Assembly: GCF_041222825.1 (NCBI RefSeq) | Contig: NZ_CP139482.1 | Coordinates: 3,014,001 to 3,078,000, forward strand | DNA length: 64,000 nt | Direction: 5' to 3' | Origin: Candidatus Thalassolituus haligoni | Lineage (GTDB): Bacteria > Pseudomonadota > Gammaproteobacteria > Pseudomonadales > Oceanobacteraceae | Part shown: piece after piece, positions 20,177 through 28,755 of the stretch | Numbering within the stretch: the first letter of the stretch is position 1 | Layout: every line of letters begins with the position of its first letter | Notes under the pieces: model-generated | What the model was told of the DNA's origin: nothing | The model's database searches: none | What the model saw: only the letters and a program-made list of their open reading frames with translations | Position numbers and translations under genes: made by a program

Positions 20177-20563
20177 ATGGCCAATGTACCTGCAGATCTG
20201 AAATACGTCGCATCTCATGAATGGATTCGTGTCGAAGCCGACGGCACCGTGACCATCGGCATCACCGATTTTGCCCAGGAAGCACTCGGCGATGTGGTCT
20301 TCGTTGAGCTGCCAGAAATCGACGCCGAATTCGAAGCCGACGCCGAATGCGCCGTGGTTGAATCAGTAAAAGCCGCCTCCGATATCTATGCGCCACTGGC
20401 TGGCAAGATCATCGCCATCAACGAAGACCTGGTCGATGCTCCGGAAAAAGTCAACGAAGACCCATACGGTGAAGCCTGGTTCTTCAAGATGGAACTGGCC
20501 GATGCCGCCGACCTGGAAAATCTGATGGCTGCCGATGCCTATAGCGCGGCTTGCGAAGGCTGA
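20177..20563 (+). CDS. gcvH: GcvH, lipoyl carrier protein of glycine cleavage
   Basis: H-protein, the mobile lipoylated carrier linking the P-, T- and L-proteins. It has 128 residues from ATG 20177, preceded by GGAGAAAG. The lipoyl-attachment segment is ESVKAASD with Lys65. HEWIRVE near residue 14 and the acidic C-terminus are typical. It lies 205 bp after gcvT and 143 bp before gcvP, so the three genes may be partly uncoupled in transcription. Confidence 0.97.
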   Translation: MANVPADLKYVASHEWIRVEADGTVTIGITDFAQEALGDVVFVELPEIDAEFEADAECAVVESVKAASDIYAPLAGKIIAINEDLVDAPEKVNEDPYGEAWFFKMELADAADLENLMAADAYSAACEG

Positions 20564-20577
20564 TTCTCCCCACCCGA

Positions 20578-20603
20578 GTCACAAGTACAAGTCACAAGTA
20601 CAA
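20578..20603 (+). repeat. Two-copy 13-bp direct repeat between gcvH and gcvP
   Basis: GTCACAAGTACAA occurs twice head to tail, followed by GTGAC, which is the inverse of the GTCAC at the repeat start. Function unknown; it could be slippage-derived. Confidence 0.8.
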
Positions 20604-20652
20604 GTGACGCAACACCGCGCGCAACCCTGCTGCCGCACAGCAGCACACATTC

Positions 20653-20685
20653 GAACCTCTGACTCCTCAGGGGTTCTTTGCTTTT
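20653..20685 (+). terminator. Terminator-like hairpin in the gcvP leader
   Basis: GAACCTCTGA and TCAGGGGTTC form a 10-bp stem (one T-G wobble) around a CTCC loop, followed by TTTGCTTTT. It sits 22 bp before the gcvP start and could attenuate read-through from gcvH. The T tract is interrupted, so it may be leaky. Confidence 0.55.
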
Positions 20686-20706
20686 AAACTGAGGGTAACC
20701 TTCTCA

Positions 20707-23652
20707 ATGACACCCACTCTGTCACTGCAACAACTGGAACAACGCGATGCCTTTGTAGGTCGCCACATTGCCTCAAACGGCACAGGAATTGACCACGTCG
20801 AAGCCGATGCCATGCTAGCTACGGTGAATGCCGACTCCATCGACGCGCTGACGGCCGAAATCGTCCCGGCCGATATCTTACGAGCGCCATTCCTCGCTAT
20901 TGCCGACAGCAAGACAGAATTTGACGCATTGAACTATCTGCGTACCTTAGCCAGCCGGAACAAAGTCTTCAAAAGCTACATTGGCCTCGGCTACCACGAC
21001 ACCATTATTCCGCCGGTCATTCTGCGCAACGTGCTGGAAAACCCCGGCTGGTACACCGCCTACACGCCATATCAGCCAGAAATCGCCCAAGGTCGTTTGG
21101 AAGCGCTGCTGAACTTCCAGCAAATGGTCATCGACATGACCGGCATGGAACTGGCCAACGCCTCGCTACTGGATGAAGGCAGCGCCGCCGCCGAAGCCAT
21201 GGCGATGGCCAAACGCTCGGTCAAGAAGAACAAATCCAACACCTTCTTTATTGATCAAAACTGCCTGCCGCAAACCATCGACGTAGTCAAAACCCGCGCC
21301 GAAGCCTTTGGTTGGGACATTCTGGTTGGCCCGGCTGACGCCGCCGCCAGCGCCGACGTATTTGGTGCACTGTTCCAATATCCGGGTAAAAACGGTGACG
21401 TGCGTGATTTCACCGCCATCATCGACGCCCTGCACAACAACAACGCCCTGGTCGCCATCGCCACCGACCTGATGGCTCTGGTAACCCTGAAATCTCCCGG
21501 TGAGATGGGTGCCGACATTGTCCTCGGCAACGCCCAGCATTTTGGCGTACCTATGGGCTTTGGTGGCCCTCATGCCGCCTTCTTTGCCACCCGCGACGCC
21601 TTCAAACGCTCGATTCCCGGCCGTATTATCGGTGTCTCCATCGACGCCCAGGGCAAACCGGCCCTGCGCATGGCACTGCAAACCCGCGAACAACATATTC
21701 GCCGCGAGAAGGCCAACTCCAACATCTGTACCGCCCAGGTATTACTGGCCAACCTGTCGTCGTTCTATGCCGTTTACCACGGCCCGACGGGTCTGAAGAC
21801 CATTGCCGCTCGCATCCACCGTTTGACCGATATTCTTGCGGCTGGTCTGACTTCAGACGCTGGCAAAGCCGCTGGTATTAAACTGGTCACCAGCAGCTGG
21901 TTCGATACCCTGACCATTAAAGTAAACGACCGCGCCGCCGTACTGGCCCGCGCCGAAACCGCTGAAATCAACCTGCGTGACGATCAGGCGTTAGGCATCG
22001 ACACAGACACACTCGGTATCACTCTGGGTGAAAAAACCAACACGGCCGACGTGCAACAGCTGTTCGACGTGATTCTGGGTACCAATAAAGACAGCCACAA
22101 ACTCGACGTGTACACCCTCGACGCCAGTATCGTTGCCACAGGTTCCACCTCTGTGCCCGCCGAACTGGTACGTACCAGCAACTTTCTGACTCATCCAACC
22201 TTCAACCAGTACCACAGCGAGCACGACATGTTGCGCTACCTGAAGCGTCTGGAGTCGAAGGATTTAGCCATGAACCACAGCATGATCACGCTGGGTTCCT
22301 GCACCATGAAACTCAACGCCACCACCGAAATGATCCCGGTGACCTGGCCAGAATTCGCCAACATCCACCCATTCGCACCCAAGTCCCAGACCCAGGGCTA
22401 CGAAGCAATGATCGGCGAACTGGACGGTTACCTGCGCGCCATCACCGGCTTCGACGCCATCTGTATGCAGCCGAACTCCGGCGCACAAGGCGAATACGCC
22501 GGTTTGCTGGCAATCAAGAAATACCACGAGAGCCGTGGCGAAGGTCACCGCAACGTCTGCCTGATTCCGCGCTCCGCCCACGGCACCAACCCGGCATCTG
22601 CCCAGATGGCCTCCATGCGCGTGGTCGTCACCAACTGCGACGCCCAGGGCAACGTTGACTTCGACGACCTCAAAGCCAAGGCCGAAGAATTAAAAGACCA
22701 GCTCTCCTGCCTGATGCTGACCTACCCGTCGACCCACGGCATTTATGAACAAGGTGTCAAAGAAATCTGCGACCTGATTCACGCCAACGGCGGCATGGTG
22801 TACATGGACGGTGCCAACCTCAACGCCCAGGTCGGCATTACCCAGCCCGCCTTTATCGGCGCTGACGTATCCCACATGAACCTGCACAAAACCTTCGCCA
22901 TTCCCCACGGTGGTGGCGGCCCCGGCATGGGTCCGATTGGCGTCACCGCCGCACTGGCTCCCTTTGTCGCCAACCACGCCGTACGCCCGATAGACAACGA
23001 AGCCAAAGGCAACAGCGCGGTATCGTCTGCCCCCTACGGCTCTGCCAGCATTCTGCCGATCAGCTGGATGTACATCACCCTGATGGGCGGCAACGGTCTG
23101 CGCCTCGCCACCCAGAACGCCCTGCTGAAAGCCAACTACCTGGCCAAACGCCTGAGTGACCACTACCCGATTCTGTACTCCGGCCAGAACGGCCGCGTGG
23201 CACACGAATGCATCGTCGACCTGCGCCCAATCAAAGCCGAAACCGGCATCACCGAAGTCGACATTGCCAAGCGCTTGATGGACTACGGCTTCCACGCCCC
23301 AACCATGTCTTTCCCAGTGGCGGGCACCTTCATGATCGAACCGACCGAGTCTGAATCCAAAGCCGAAATCGACCGCTTTGCCGACGCTATGATCGCCATC
23401 AAAGGTGAAATTGACGCCGTCCAACGGGGTCAACTGGACGCCGAAAACAACCCGCTGAAACACGCCCCCCACACCGCCGAAGTCGTCACCGTTGGTGAAT
23501 GGGATCGGCCGTACAGCCGCGAACAAGCCGTATACCCCACCAAAAACCTCGGTGCCCACAAGTTCTGGCCAAGCGTGGGTCGTATTGATGACGTGTATGG
23601 CGATCGGAATTTGATCTGTTCCTGCCCGGCGATTGAACACTACGAGGATTGA
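20707..23652 (+). CDS. gcvP: GcvP, glycine dehydrogenase (decarboxylating), P-protein
   Basis: PLP-dependent P-protein that decarboxylates glycine and passes the aminomethyl group to lipoyl-GcvH. It has 981 residues, the single-chain form in which the two halves are fused. The PLP lysine is Lys728 in [32 protein letters not shown] near residue 91 and [19 protein letters not shown] text (here [15 protein letters not shown]) are conserved. GcvT and GcvH are encoded upstream; the L-protein is not in the window. Confidence 0.98.
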   Translation: MTPTLSLQQLEQRDAFVGRHIASNGTGIDHVEADAMLATVNADSIDALTAEIVPADILRAPFLAIADSKTEFDALNYLRTLASRNKVFKSYIGLGYHDTIIPPVILRNVLENPGWYTAYTPYQPEIAQGRLEALLNFQQMVIDMTGMELANASLLDEGSAAAEAMAMAKRSVKKNKSNTFFIDQNCLPQTIDVVKTRAEAFGWDILVGPADAAASADVFGALFQYPGKNGDVRDFTAIIDALHNNNALVAIATDLMALVTLKSPGEMGADIVLGNAQHFGVPMGFGGPHAAFFATRDAFKRSIPGRIIGVSIDAQGKPALRMALQTREQHIRREKANSNICTAQVLLANLSSFYAVYHGPTGLKTIAARIHRLTDILAAGLTSDAGKAAGIKLVTSSWFDTLTIKVNDRAAVLARAETAEINLRDDQALGIDTDTLGITLGEKTNTADVQQLFDVILGTNKDSHKLDVYTLDASIVATGSTSVPAELVRTSNFLTHPTFNQYHSEHDMLRYLKRLESKDLAMNHSMITLGSCTMKLNATTEMIPVTWPEFANIHPFAPKSQTQGYEAMIGELDGYLRAITGFDAICMQPNSGAQGEYAGLLAIKKYHESRGEGHRNVCLIPRSAHGTNPASAQMASMRVVVTNCDAQGNVDFDDLKAKAEELKDQLSCLMLTYPSTHGIYEQGVKEICDLIHANGGMVYMDGANLNAQVGITQPAFIGADVSHMNLHKTFAIPHGGGGPGMGPIGVTAALAPFVANHAVRPIDNEAKGNSAVSSAPYGSASILPISWMYITLMGGNGLRLATQNALLKANYLAKRLSDHYPILYSGQNGRVAHECIVDLRPIKAETGITEVDIAKRLMDYGFHAPTMSFPVAGTFMIEPTESESKAEIDRFADAMIAIKGEIDAVQRGQLDAENNPLKHAPHTAEVVTVGEWDRPYSREQAVYPTKNLGAHKFWPSVGRIDDVYGDRNLICSCPAIEHYED

Positions 23653-23804
23653 TTTTCTGGCAGGCCGTTGATGTTTGTTTTCGAGGCAGTCAACGCAAGG
23701 CAAAAACAGGAGAAAAGAGGGAGTTTATGGCTAATAAACAACCGATTTGAACCTGTTTTTGACACCGTAGTGGCAACGCAGATAGCAGGTCAGCAGCCTG
23801 CTAG
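23653..23804. other. Intergenic region after gcvP
   Basis: About 150 bp with a distant inverted pair, CAAAAACAGG near 23700 and CCTGTTTTTG near 23752 (about 42-bp loop). This is too loose to call a terminator. No gene seen. Confidence 0.4.
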
Positions 23805-24232
23805 ATGATAATTCCGGTACTCCAAACAGTAGCGACATGGCTGCTGATGTTCTCGACCTTAATCGGTTCTGCCATAGCAACAGCGGCGACGTTAGAAGGT
23901 AAGAAGACGGTTTTTCTGCTCGACAAGAAAGGCCATACGTTTGAAATCGCTACAGTGGTGTTTGAGCCCTGACGGTGATACCAGCCGTTATAAGCTGAGT
24001 TTGAGCCACCGGTTTCAAGGATTTCTTGCTGTCGATGAAGGATATGAAATGCCTGGAAGGCCCGGAGTTAATGTGCCATTTAGCCTGCCCCTATTCTCAA
24101 CCCCATACCGTCAGCCGAGATAACCTAAGCTGTCGGTGCCATAATTTGCTGTTTATGTTCAAACAACCGGCGGAATTCGGGGCGAATTTCTGGAATGGTG
24201 TGTATTTCGACCTGCCGATTAAAGGGGGGTGA
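23805..24232 (+). pseudogene. Frameshifted gene for a conserved exported protein
   Basis: Three consecutive frames each shifted by one register read as one protein. Frame 1 from ATG 23805 has a signal-peptide-like start (WLLMFSTLIGSAIATAAT) and then LEGKKTVFLLDKKGHTFEI, stopping at 23972. Frame 2 continues with DGDTSRYKLSLSHRF. Frame 3 gives LSMKDMKCLEGPELMCHLACPY and then FKQPAEFGANFWNGVYFDL up to 24232. From memory these pieces resemble a family of small exported proteins of unknown function found in pseudomonads. Two frameshifts and probable loss of the 3' end make it non-functional. It opens a decayed stretch reaching to about 26.5 kb. Confidence 0.65.
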
Positions 24233-24449
24233 TCAAGGGGCAAAGCCCAGACCAAACCGGCGTAGCGAATCTTGCGGGTCACGCTCCAGTCGTATTTGGT
24301 GATTTGGCTTCCCCAATCTAACAACCAGCAAAAGCCCAAACCTTGGGCGAATTATCATTTCCCTATCACATCCTTGTATTTTGCTGCTCAACAACGGTAG
24401 CGCCATCTATTTAAGGATCGTTCAATCGATAGGATTGGATGGATCCAGG
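24233..24449. other. Non-coding remnant region
   Basis: About 220 bp between the broken exported-protein gene and the HTH gene. It may hold further decayed sequence of the former. No supported gene or RNA was seen. Confidence 0.4.
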
Positions 24450-24701
24450 TTAGCCGGAGGCTCTTTTTGTTATCGGGCTAATCTGCCCTGCTTCCGGGAG
24501 CTCCAGACCAGTCATTAGCCAGTAAGCATACTCAGGCCACACCGTGCCGAGAACTGCTAGTTCGGATGCTTTCATTTCATTCTCGCGCCGTTTCACCTTG
24601 TGCCACTTCCCTGACTTGATACCAGTTTGCTGTTCCAGCCATGGCATCTTCACTTGTTCCAGATCCAGCAATAGATTTAATCTATCTACTACATCACCCA
24701 C
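24450..24701 (-). CDS. Small helix-turn-helix (phage-repressor-like) DNA-binding protein
   Basis: 83 residues from a GTG start. RLNLLLDLEQVKMPWLEQQTGIKSGKWHKVKRREN looks like an N-terminal CI/Xre-type helix-turn-helix, with the recognition helix around QQTGIKSGKWHKV. The remainder, ASELAVLGTVWPEYAYWLMTGLELPEAG, is the usual short continuation in such small regulators. There is no peptidase domain. Two 15-bp palindromes lie 18-51 bp upstream of its start, which suggests autoregulation. Composition and context suggest an acquired or orphaned prophage or accessory regulator. Confidence 0.7.
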   Translation of the reverse strand: MGDVVDRLNLLLDLEQVKMPWLEQQTGIKSGKWHKVKRRENEMKASELAVLGTVWPEYAYWLMTGLELPEAGQISPITKRASG

Positions 24702-24718
24702 TATTTATAATTCCAATT

Positions 24719-24752
24719 TACCCATATTGGGTATTTATGCCTAATATAGGCA
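24719..24752. promoter_or_regulatory. Twin palindromic operators upstream of the HTH gene
   Basis: TACCCATATTGGGTA (24719-24733) and TGCCTAATATAGGCA (24738-24752) are each perfect 6-3-6 inverted repeats. Their half-sites share TRCCYA and their centres are 19 bp apart, about two helical turns. They sit just upstream of the HTH gene start. Binding by that protein is inferred. Confidence 0.65.
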
Positions 24753-24930
24753 AAAGGTGTTGGAGCACCGATCACCATCGAAATTGATTTCACAGCCTAC
24801 CACGAACTGCCTGTTTCCCGGCAGTCTGGTTGGGTCAGGAGGTTCTATGTCCTGTTTTTCCATATTTTCTATCCGAGTCATTCCTGATGCGCTTGGGTTG
24901 GAGCAGCTTTTGTCCTGATCATTAACGAGC

Positions 24931-25110
24931 ATGAGCTGGAGCGCTCTGACGGTCACGATGACAGCGGTTGTTATCACCATGGCAGCCACCTCGATATGGG
25001 TATTATCCAGGCATGAGCTGGGGTATCCAGCTGCGATCAAGGCCTTGTTGGTAGTGTTGGCGTTGCTGTTGGTTGTCGGTCAGTTAGTCATTCTAAGTGT
25101 GGCCAGGTAA
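24931..25110 (+). CDS. Small two-helix membrane protein (hypothetical)
   Basis: 59 codons, ATG 24931 to TAA 25108-25110. Two strongly hydrophobic segments fit membrane helices: residues about 4-25 (ALTVTMTAVVITMAATSIWVL) and about 34-58 (AAIKALLVVLALLLVVGQLV), separated by a short polar turn with RHE. A stop lies five codons upstream, fixing the start. The ribosome site is weak. It lies about 180 bp from the HTH operators and 74 bp upstream of the hemerythrin gene on the same strand. No family recognised. Confidence 0.5.
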   Translation: MSWSALTVTMTAVVITMAATSIWVLSRHELGYPAAIKALLVVLALLLVVGQLVILSVAR

Positions 25111-25184
25111 CAGGCGGCTGTCACGGAGTCGGGGGCATTTCAACCCGCGTATTTTTATGATCCCATTAAGTTAGGAAGGAACCT

Positions 25185-25631
25185 GTGCAGCCATTTCATT
25201 GGAACCCGGAGTTTGAAACCGGCATTGATATTATTGATACCCAACACAAACGTATCTTTGACTATTTACAAGAGGTCGACGCTGCTATAACGCAGCGGGA
25301 CGACCTTAAAATTCGGGCAGTGGCCAAGGCCTTGATTGACTATTCCATTTCACATAACGCGTTTGAAGAAAGCCTGATGGAGCAAGCCAATTACCCGGTG
25401 TTGGCGGCTCATGCCAAGGTTCACGAGGCCTTTCGGCAACGAGCGATCAGTTACGACCAGCGGCTGGAAACAGGTGAAGACAGTATCAAGGTCGCCAAGG
25501 AGGTGCGTTCGGATATTGGCTTGTGGTTAACCAATCATATTCAACGCGATGACAAGCATTATGTCCCCTATGTCAAAAAGACGCTGGAGGGCAACTTCGT
25601 TCGGCGGATGGTTAAACGCTTTTTTGCCTGA
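25185..25631 (+). CDS. Bacteriohemerythrin (oxygen-binding di-iron protein)
   Basis: Single-domain hemerythrin of 148 residues with a GTG start after AAGGAACC. All seven di-iron ligands can be placed: His21, His57, Glu61, His76, His80, His118 and Asp123 (motifs DTQHKRIF, HNAFEES, HAKVH, HIQRDD). It should bind O2 reversibly for oxygen sensing, storage or delivery in the cytoplasm. The C-terminus is basic (RRMVKRFFA). It stands alone downstream of the tiny membrane ORF. Confidence 0.92.
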   Translation: MQPFHWNPEFETGIDIIDTQHKRIFDYLQEVDAAITQRDDLKIRAVAKALIDYSISHNAFEESLMEQANYPVLAAHAKVHEAFRQRAISYDQRLETGEDSIKVAKEVRSDIGLWLTNHIQRDDKHYVPYVKKTLEGNFVRRMVKRFFA

Positions 25632-25659
25632 GTCAGCCAACGGTTCAGGTTGATATCAG

Positions 25660-25934
25660 TGATCAGGGGCGTTCTCAATTATTTAACATGCCCTGTCAGG
25701 GGGACAAATTCCGTCAGGTAAGGCGCTGGACGCCGAGAATAGCGAGTCCTTTCAAGTCCGACAACACCGCATAGCGGGATATTGACCCTGACCCTTCGGG
25801 CTGAGGCCAGTGGCTTCCAGCACGGCGTTATTCGTCACTTGTTTAACTCGCTAAACCGCGCTCCTCATGCCTTGTTCTGACACCAACGGGCTCTCAGCAG
25901 GCTCGGTTTAATCATTGAGAACTCCCCCTAATCA
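25660..25934. mobile_element. 275-bp MITE-like element with imperfect terminal inverted repeats
   Basis: The left end 25660-25687 begins TGATCAGGGGCGTTCTCAAT. The reverse complement of the right end (25905-25934) begins TGATTAGGGGGAGTTCTCAA. Over about 28 bp the ends match with a few differences and one gap. The interior has no intact reading frame. The right end reaches the stop codon of the aminotransferase remnant. It could be a miniature transposable element or the shell of a deleted insertion sequence. No clean target duplication was found. Confidence 0.5.
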
Positions 25935-26240
25935 GTAACCTTGTTTTTCAACGTACCGTCTGGTCTCGGCCAGAACACGGTCGAACATCCCCAGCAGTTC
26001 GTCTATCTGATCTTTGGTAATAATCAGTAGTGGGCAGAAGGCAATGGCGCTGCCGAAAGTGTTGTCACGCTGGTAAATTTCCAGGGTTTTAAATGCCGTG
26101 GTAGGAGCGCTCGCGGGCGATAACCCTTTTCTTTGCCGGTTTGCCAATGGCGTTGAAGTAATAACGCAGCAGTTTCAACTGGGTATCGTTGGCGTCACTG
26201 CCGGAGTTGCCAAAGAATATATGGGCATTATTGACCGGTA
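25932..26240 (-). pseudogene. Internally deleted class III (omega-type) aminotransferase
   Basis: On the minus strand two pieces of one protein are juxtaposed. The first, [20 protein letters not shown] followed by [24 protein letters not shown], is the classic segment before the PLP-binding core. It ends in a stop. The second, in another frame, reads YQRDNTFGSAIAFCPLLII followed by TKDQIDELLGMFDRVLAETR, the family C-terminus. The roughly 250 residues between them, including the PLP lysine, are missing, as is the N-terminus. It lies beside the catabolic island and may once have provided its transaminase. Confidence 0.75.
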
Positions 26241-26600
26241 TTTATTGGCCGTTTAACAGTTTTTTTTACCACTTATCTGCCATGGTTTATGGCGCTGACA
26301 TTGTATTGATTTTCAGCATAACAAAGACGAGGGAGATGCTTGATCACATATTCCATATCGTTACATTTGAAAATATTATACAGCACATGGCTGAAAATCC
26401 GCCCCCGTCGGTGTGTCTGCTGTCTGGTCTGGCCCTGTTGGATGTTTTGCTGGCCCTGTCAAAAACGCAATGGTTGCGTTCCTTAATCACGCTGGTGGCA
26501 AAGCTGGCAAGGAGTCTGCATAGGAATATCAATACCAGATAAGATTTTGCATTTGTTTTTCTGTGGCAAAACAGCCGCCAGAAAAAATGAGGAGATTGAC
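26241..26600. other. Region upstream of the LysR gene, no supported gene
   Basis: About 360 bp. Open frames exist on both strands but none has a convincing start site or family resemblance; part may be decayed aminotransferase sequence. The 3' end carries the ribosome site (GAGGAG) of the LysR gene. Confidence 0.4.
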
Positions 26601-27584
26601 ATGAACCCCATGAACTTCACGCTGAAGCAGTTACGTTACTTTGCCGTTGCCGGTGAGCATCAAAGTGTCACCAAAGCCGCTGAGTTGTTGTACGTCTCGC
26701 AGCCGTCGATTTCGTCGGCAATTTTGCATCTGGAAGATGTCACCGGCCTCAAACTGTTTATTCGTCACCACGCTCAAGGACTGAGCCTGACACCACAAGG
26801 GCTGGCGTTTTACCGCAAAACCCGCAATCTGCTGAAAGAAGCAGAAAGCCTGGCCCAGTTTGCCAGCAGCCTGGGCACAGAGATTTCCGGCACCTTGAAA
26901 GTGGCGGGCTTTCCGACCGTTACCGGTGCGGTGTTACCCAGCATTCTGAAACGTTTTGTCGACCAGTACCCCTCGGTGTATGTGGACTGCCGCGAGTTAC
27001 ACCAGAAAGATCTGATTCAGGGTATTCAGGATTGTGCCTATGAAATCGGTATCACCTACGACATGGAATTGCCTAGCAGTGTCTCCTTTGAACCACTGGT
27101 ATCACTGCCGCCGTATGCCGTTGTCAATCGTGAGCATGGTTTGAGCCAGCGCACGTCGGTATCCATGGCGGAATTGGCACCATTGCCATTAGTGATGCTG
27201 GATTGGCCAGTCAGCCGTCAATATTTTATGTCGCTGTTTATCTCCCTCGGCCTCAACCCTAATTGTGCCTACCGAACCCATTCCCTGAGTATGGCGCGGG
27301 GCATGGTGGCTAATGGCTTTGGTTACTCCTTGCTGAATATGCCGCTGTCTCAAGACAGTGACACAGACAATCTGGTCGCCATCCCTATTGAAGACGACCT
27401 GGTGTCTTTGACCATGGGTGTCGTGAAGTTGTCGGAGTCGGTGCCAACCCCCGCAGCCAGCGCCTTTATTAAGGAAATAAAAAAATACATGTCGGAGTTC
27501 AGCGATATACAACTCGGAGAAGTCAGCTCGGTGACCATGCCATTACTGGCGGCAAACAGCTTGCCAACAAGCGCCCTTATATGA
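26601..27584 (+). CDS. LysR-family transcriptional regulator
   Basis: 327 residues from ATG 26601, preceded by GAGGAG at 10 bp; the frame is open further upstream but without family resemblance. The winged HTH is at residues about 5-65 (LKQLRYFAVAGEHQSVTKAA, LYVSQPSISSAI), and the effector-binding domain runs from about 92. The order of genes (regulator, then ABC importer on the same strand) suggests that it controls the adjacent import and oxidation genes and senses their substrate. An intrinsic terminator overlaps its stop. Confidence 0.9.
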   Translation: MNPMNFTLKQLRYFAVAGEHQSVTKAAELLYVSQPSISSAILHLEDVTGLKLFIRHHAQGLSLTPQGLAFYRKTRNLLKEAESLAQFASSLGTEISGTLKVAGFPTVTGAVLPSILKRFVDQYPSVYVDCRELHQKDLIQGIQDCAYEIGITYDMELPSSVSFEPLVSLPPYAVVNREHGLSQRTSVSMAELAPLPLVMLDWPVSRQYFMSLFISLGLNPNCAYRTHSLSMARGMVANGFGYSLLNMPLSQDSDTDNLVAIPIEDDLVSLTMGVVKLSESVPTPAASAFIKEIKKYMSEFSDIQLGEVSSVTMPLLAANSLPTSALI

Positions 27585-27598
27585 GGCGCTTTCTTTTA
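27569..27598 (+). terminator. Intrinsic terminator after the LysR gene
   Basis: AAGCGCC and GGCGCTT form a 7-bp perfect stem around a 9-nt loop containing the LysR stop codon, followed by TCTTTTATC. Confidence 0.7.
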
Positions 27599-27746
27599 TC
27601 TTGCACTATGGATTGGCATTATTTGCCTGAATAATAAAACATGATTCAGGCCTAAGGAAAAAGATAATTGATGAACCCCACCCCGACAGGATTAACTTTT
27701 GGAGAACCGAATATGAAAACTCTGAATCTTCACGTGGGGCACTTAC

Positions 27747-28745
27747 ATGAAAACGAACGGCATTATTTCCTGTATTCGCAAGATAACGCTGGGTTCCGTA
27801 TTGGCGCTATCAACAGCAACCATGATAACCACCACCGCGAATGCGGGTGAGTTATCCATTGGCCACACCACCTGGGTTGGTTATGGCACCTTGTATCTGG
27901 CTCGTGACCTGGGTTACTTCAAGGAAAAAGGCTTGACCGTCGATCTTAAAACCATCGAAGAGTCATCCATGTACATGGCAGCACAAGCGTCGGGTCACCT
28001 CGATGGCTCAGCCTCGACTGTCGATGAGATTCTGAAATATCGCCCCAAGTTCTGCTTTGAATCGGTAGTGGCACTGGACGACAGTTACGGCGGTGATGGC
28101 ATTCTGGTGGGTGACGATGTGAACTCGTTGCAAGACCTGAAAGGTAAACAGGTTGCAGTGAACGAAGGCTCTGTTTCCCAGTTCTGGTTATCTTACTTAC
28201 TCAAGCAAAACGGCATGAGCCTGAAAGATCTGAAAATCCAGAATATGACCGCCGACGATGCCGCCAGCGCCTTTATGGCCGGACGTATTCCTGCTGCCGT
28301 TACCTGGGAACCTCATTTGTCCATGGTGCGTGCCAAGAAAACCGGCAAGGTGCTGATCGACAGCAGCACAACCCCTGGCGTGATTGTGGATGTGGTCGCG
28401 CTCAGCTGCAGTGTTATCAAGAACCAGCCAGACGATGTCAAAGCCCTGGTTGATGGCCTCTATCGTGCGGTCGAATACATCAAGCAACACCCGCAGGAAG
28501 CCTATGCCATCATGTCCAAGGGCGTAGGTGGTTACCTGTCTGACCCGGCTGAGTTTGCCGCTGCCGCTGCCAATGTCCGTTTCTACGACAAGGCCATGAA
28601 TGAAAAACTGTTCGGCACCAGCAACAAGCCGGGTGATATCGCCAGTCTGATTACCACGGCGAATGACACCTGGAGCGCGCTGCAACAAACCGAACTCAAT
28701 GTGACCTACGACCAGCTGATCAACAGCGACTTCGTGGCGCAGTGA
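27747..28745 (+). CDS. NitT/TauT-type ABC transporter substrate-binding protein
   Basis: Periplasmic binding protein of 332 residues. The signal peptide covers about residues 1-33 (RKITLGSVLALSTATM, cleavage after TANA). The mature part has the NMT1/SsuA-like pattern: GHTTWVGYGTLYLARDLGYFKEKGL, then ESSMYMAAQASGHLDGSAST and AFMAGRIPAAVTWEPHL. This family binds taurine, nitrate, sulfonates, aromatic or pyrimidine-type compounds; the ligand here is not deducible. An ATG at 27713 in another frame has a better ribosome site (GGAGAACC) and opens a 45-codon overlapping frame, but only the 27747 frame encodes the signal peptide. The permease follows 10 bp downstream. Confidence 0.9.
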   Translation: MKTNGIISCIRKITLGSVLALSTATMITTTANAGELSIGHTTWVGYGTLYLARDLGYFKEKGLTVDLKTIEESSMYMAAQASGHLDGSASTVDEILKYRPKFCFESVVALDDSYGGDGILVGDDVNSLQDLKGKQVAVNEGSVSQFWLSYLLKQNGMSLKDLKIQNMTADDAASAFMAGRIPAAVTWEPHLSMVRAKKTGKVLIDSSTTPGVIVDVVALSCSVIKNQPDDVKALVDGLYRAVEYIKQHPQEAYAIMSKGVGGYLSDPAEFAAAAANVRFYDKAMNEKLFGTSNKPGDIASLITTANDTWSALQQTELNVTYDQLINSDFVAQ

Positions 28746-28755
28746 GGAGTTTTTG

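Noticed and set aside
22690..23703. A long open frame (about 337 codons) on the minus strand across the end of gcvP.
   Set aside because: It is antisense to the strongly conserved GcvP C-terminal half and has a shadow-like Val/Gly/Asp-rich composition with no family resemblance.
24401..24420. CCATCTATTTAA near 24405 matches part of the 55.7-kb element end.
   Set aside because: Only 12 bp match, with no paired inverse nearby; probably chance in AT-rich DNA.
24671..24685. A third 15-bp palindrome (ATAGAT-TTA-ATCTAT) near the twin operators.
   Set aside because: It is inside the HTH coding region and its half-sites do not match TRCCYA.
24741..25040. A 99-codon frame on the minus strand near the HTH gene.
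   Set aside because: It runs through the twin operators and opposes the better two-helix ORF; its composition is not protein-like.
26189..26542. A 117-codon plus-strand frame and an opposing 62-codon frame upstream of the LysR gene.
   Set aside because: The plus frame overlaps the aminotransferase remnant in antisense; neither has a ribosome site or recognisable motif.
27612..27630. A sigma-54-like TTGGCATTATTTGCC upstream of the ABC binding-protein gene.
   Set aside because: The GG and GC are 8 bp apart instead of 10, so it does not fit the -24/-12 geometry.
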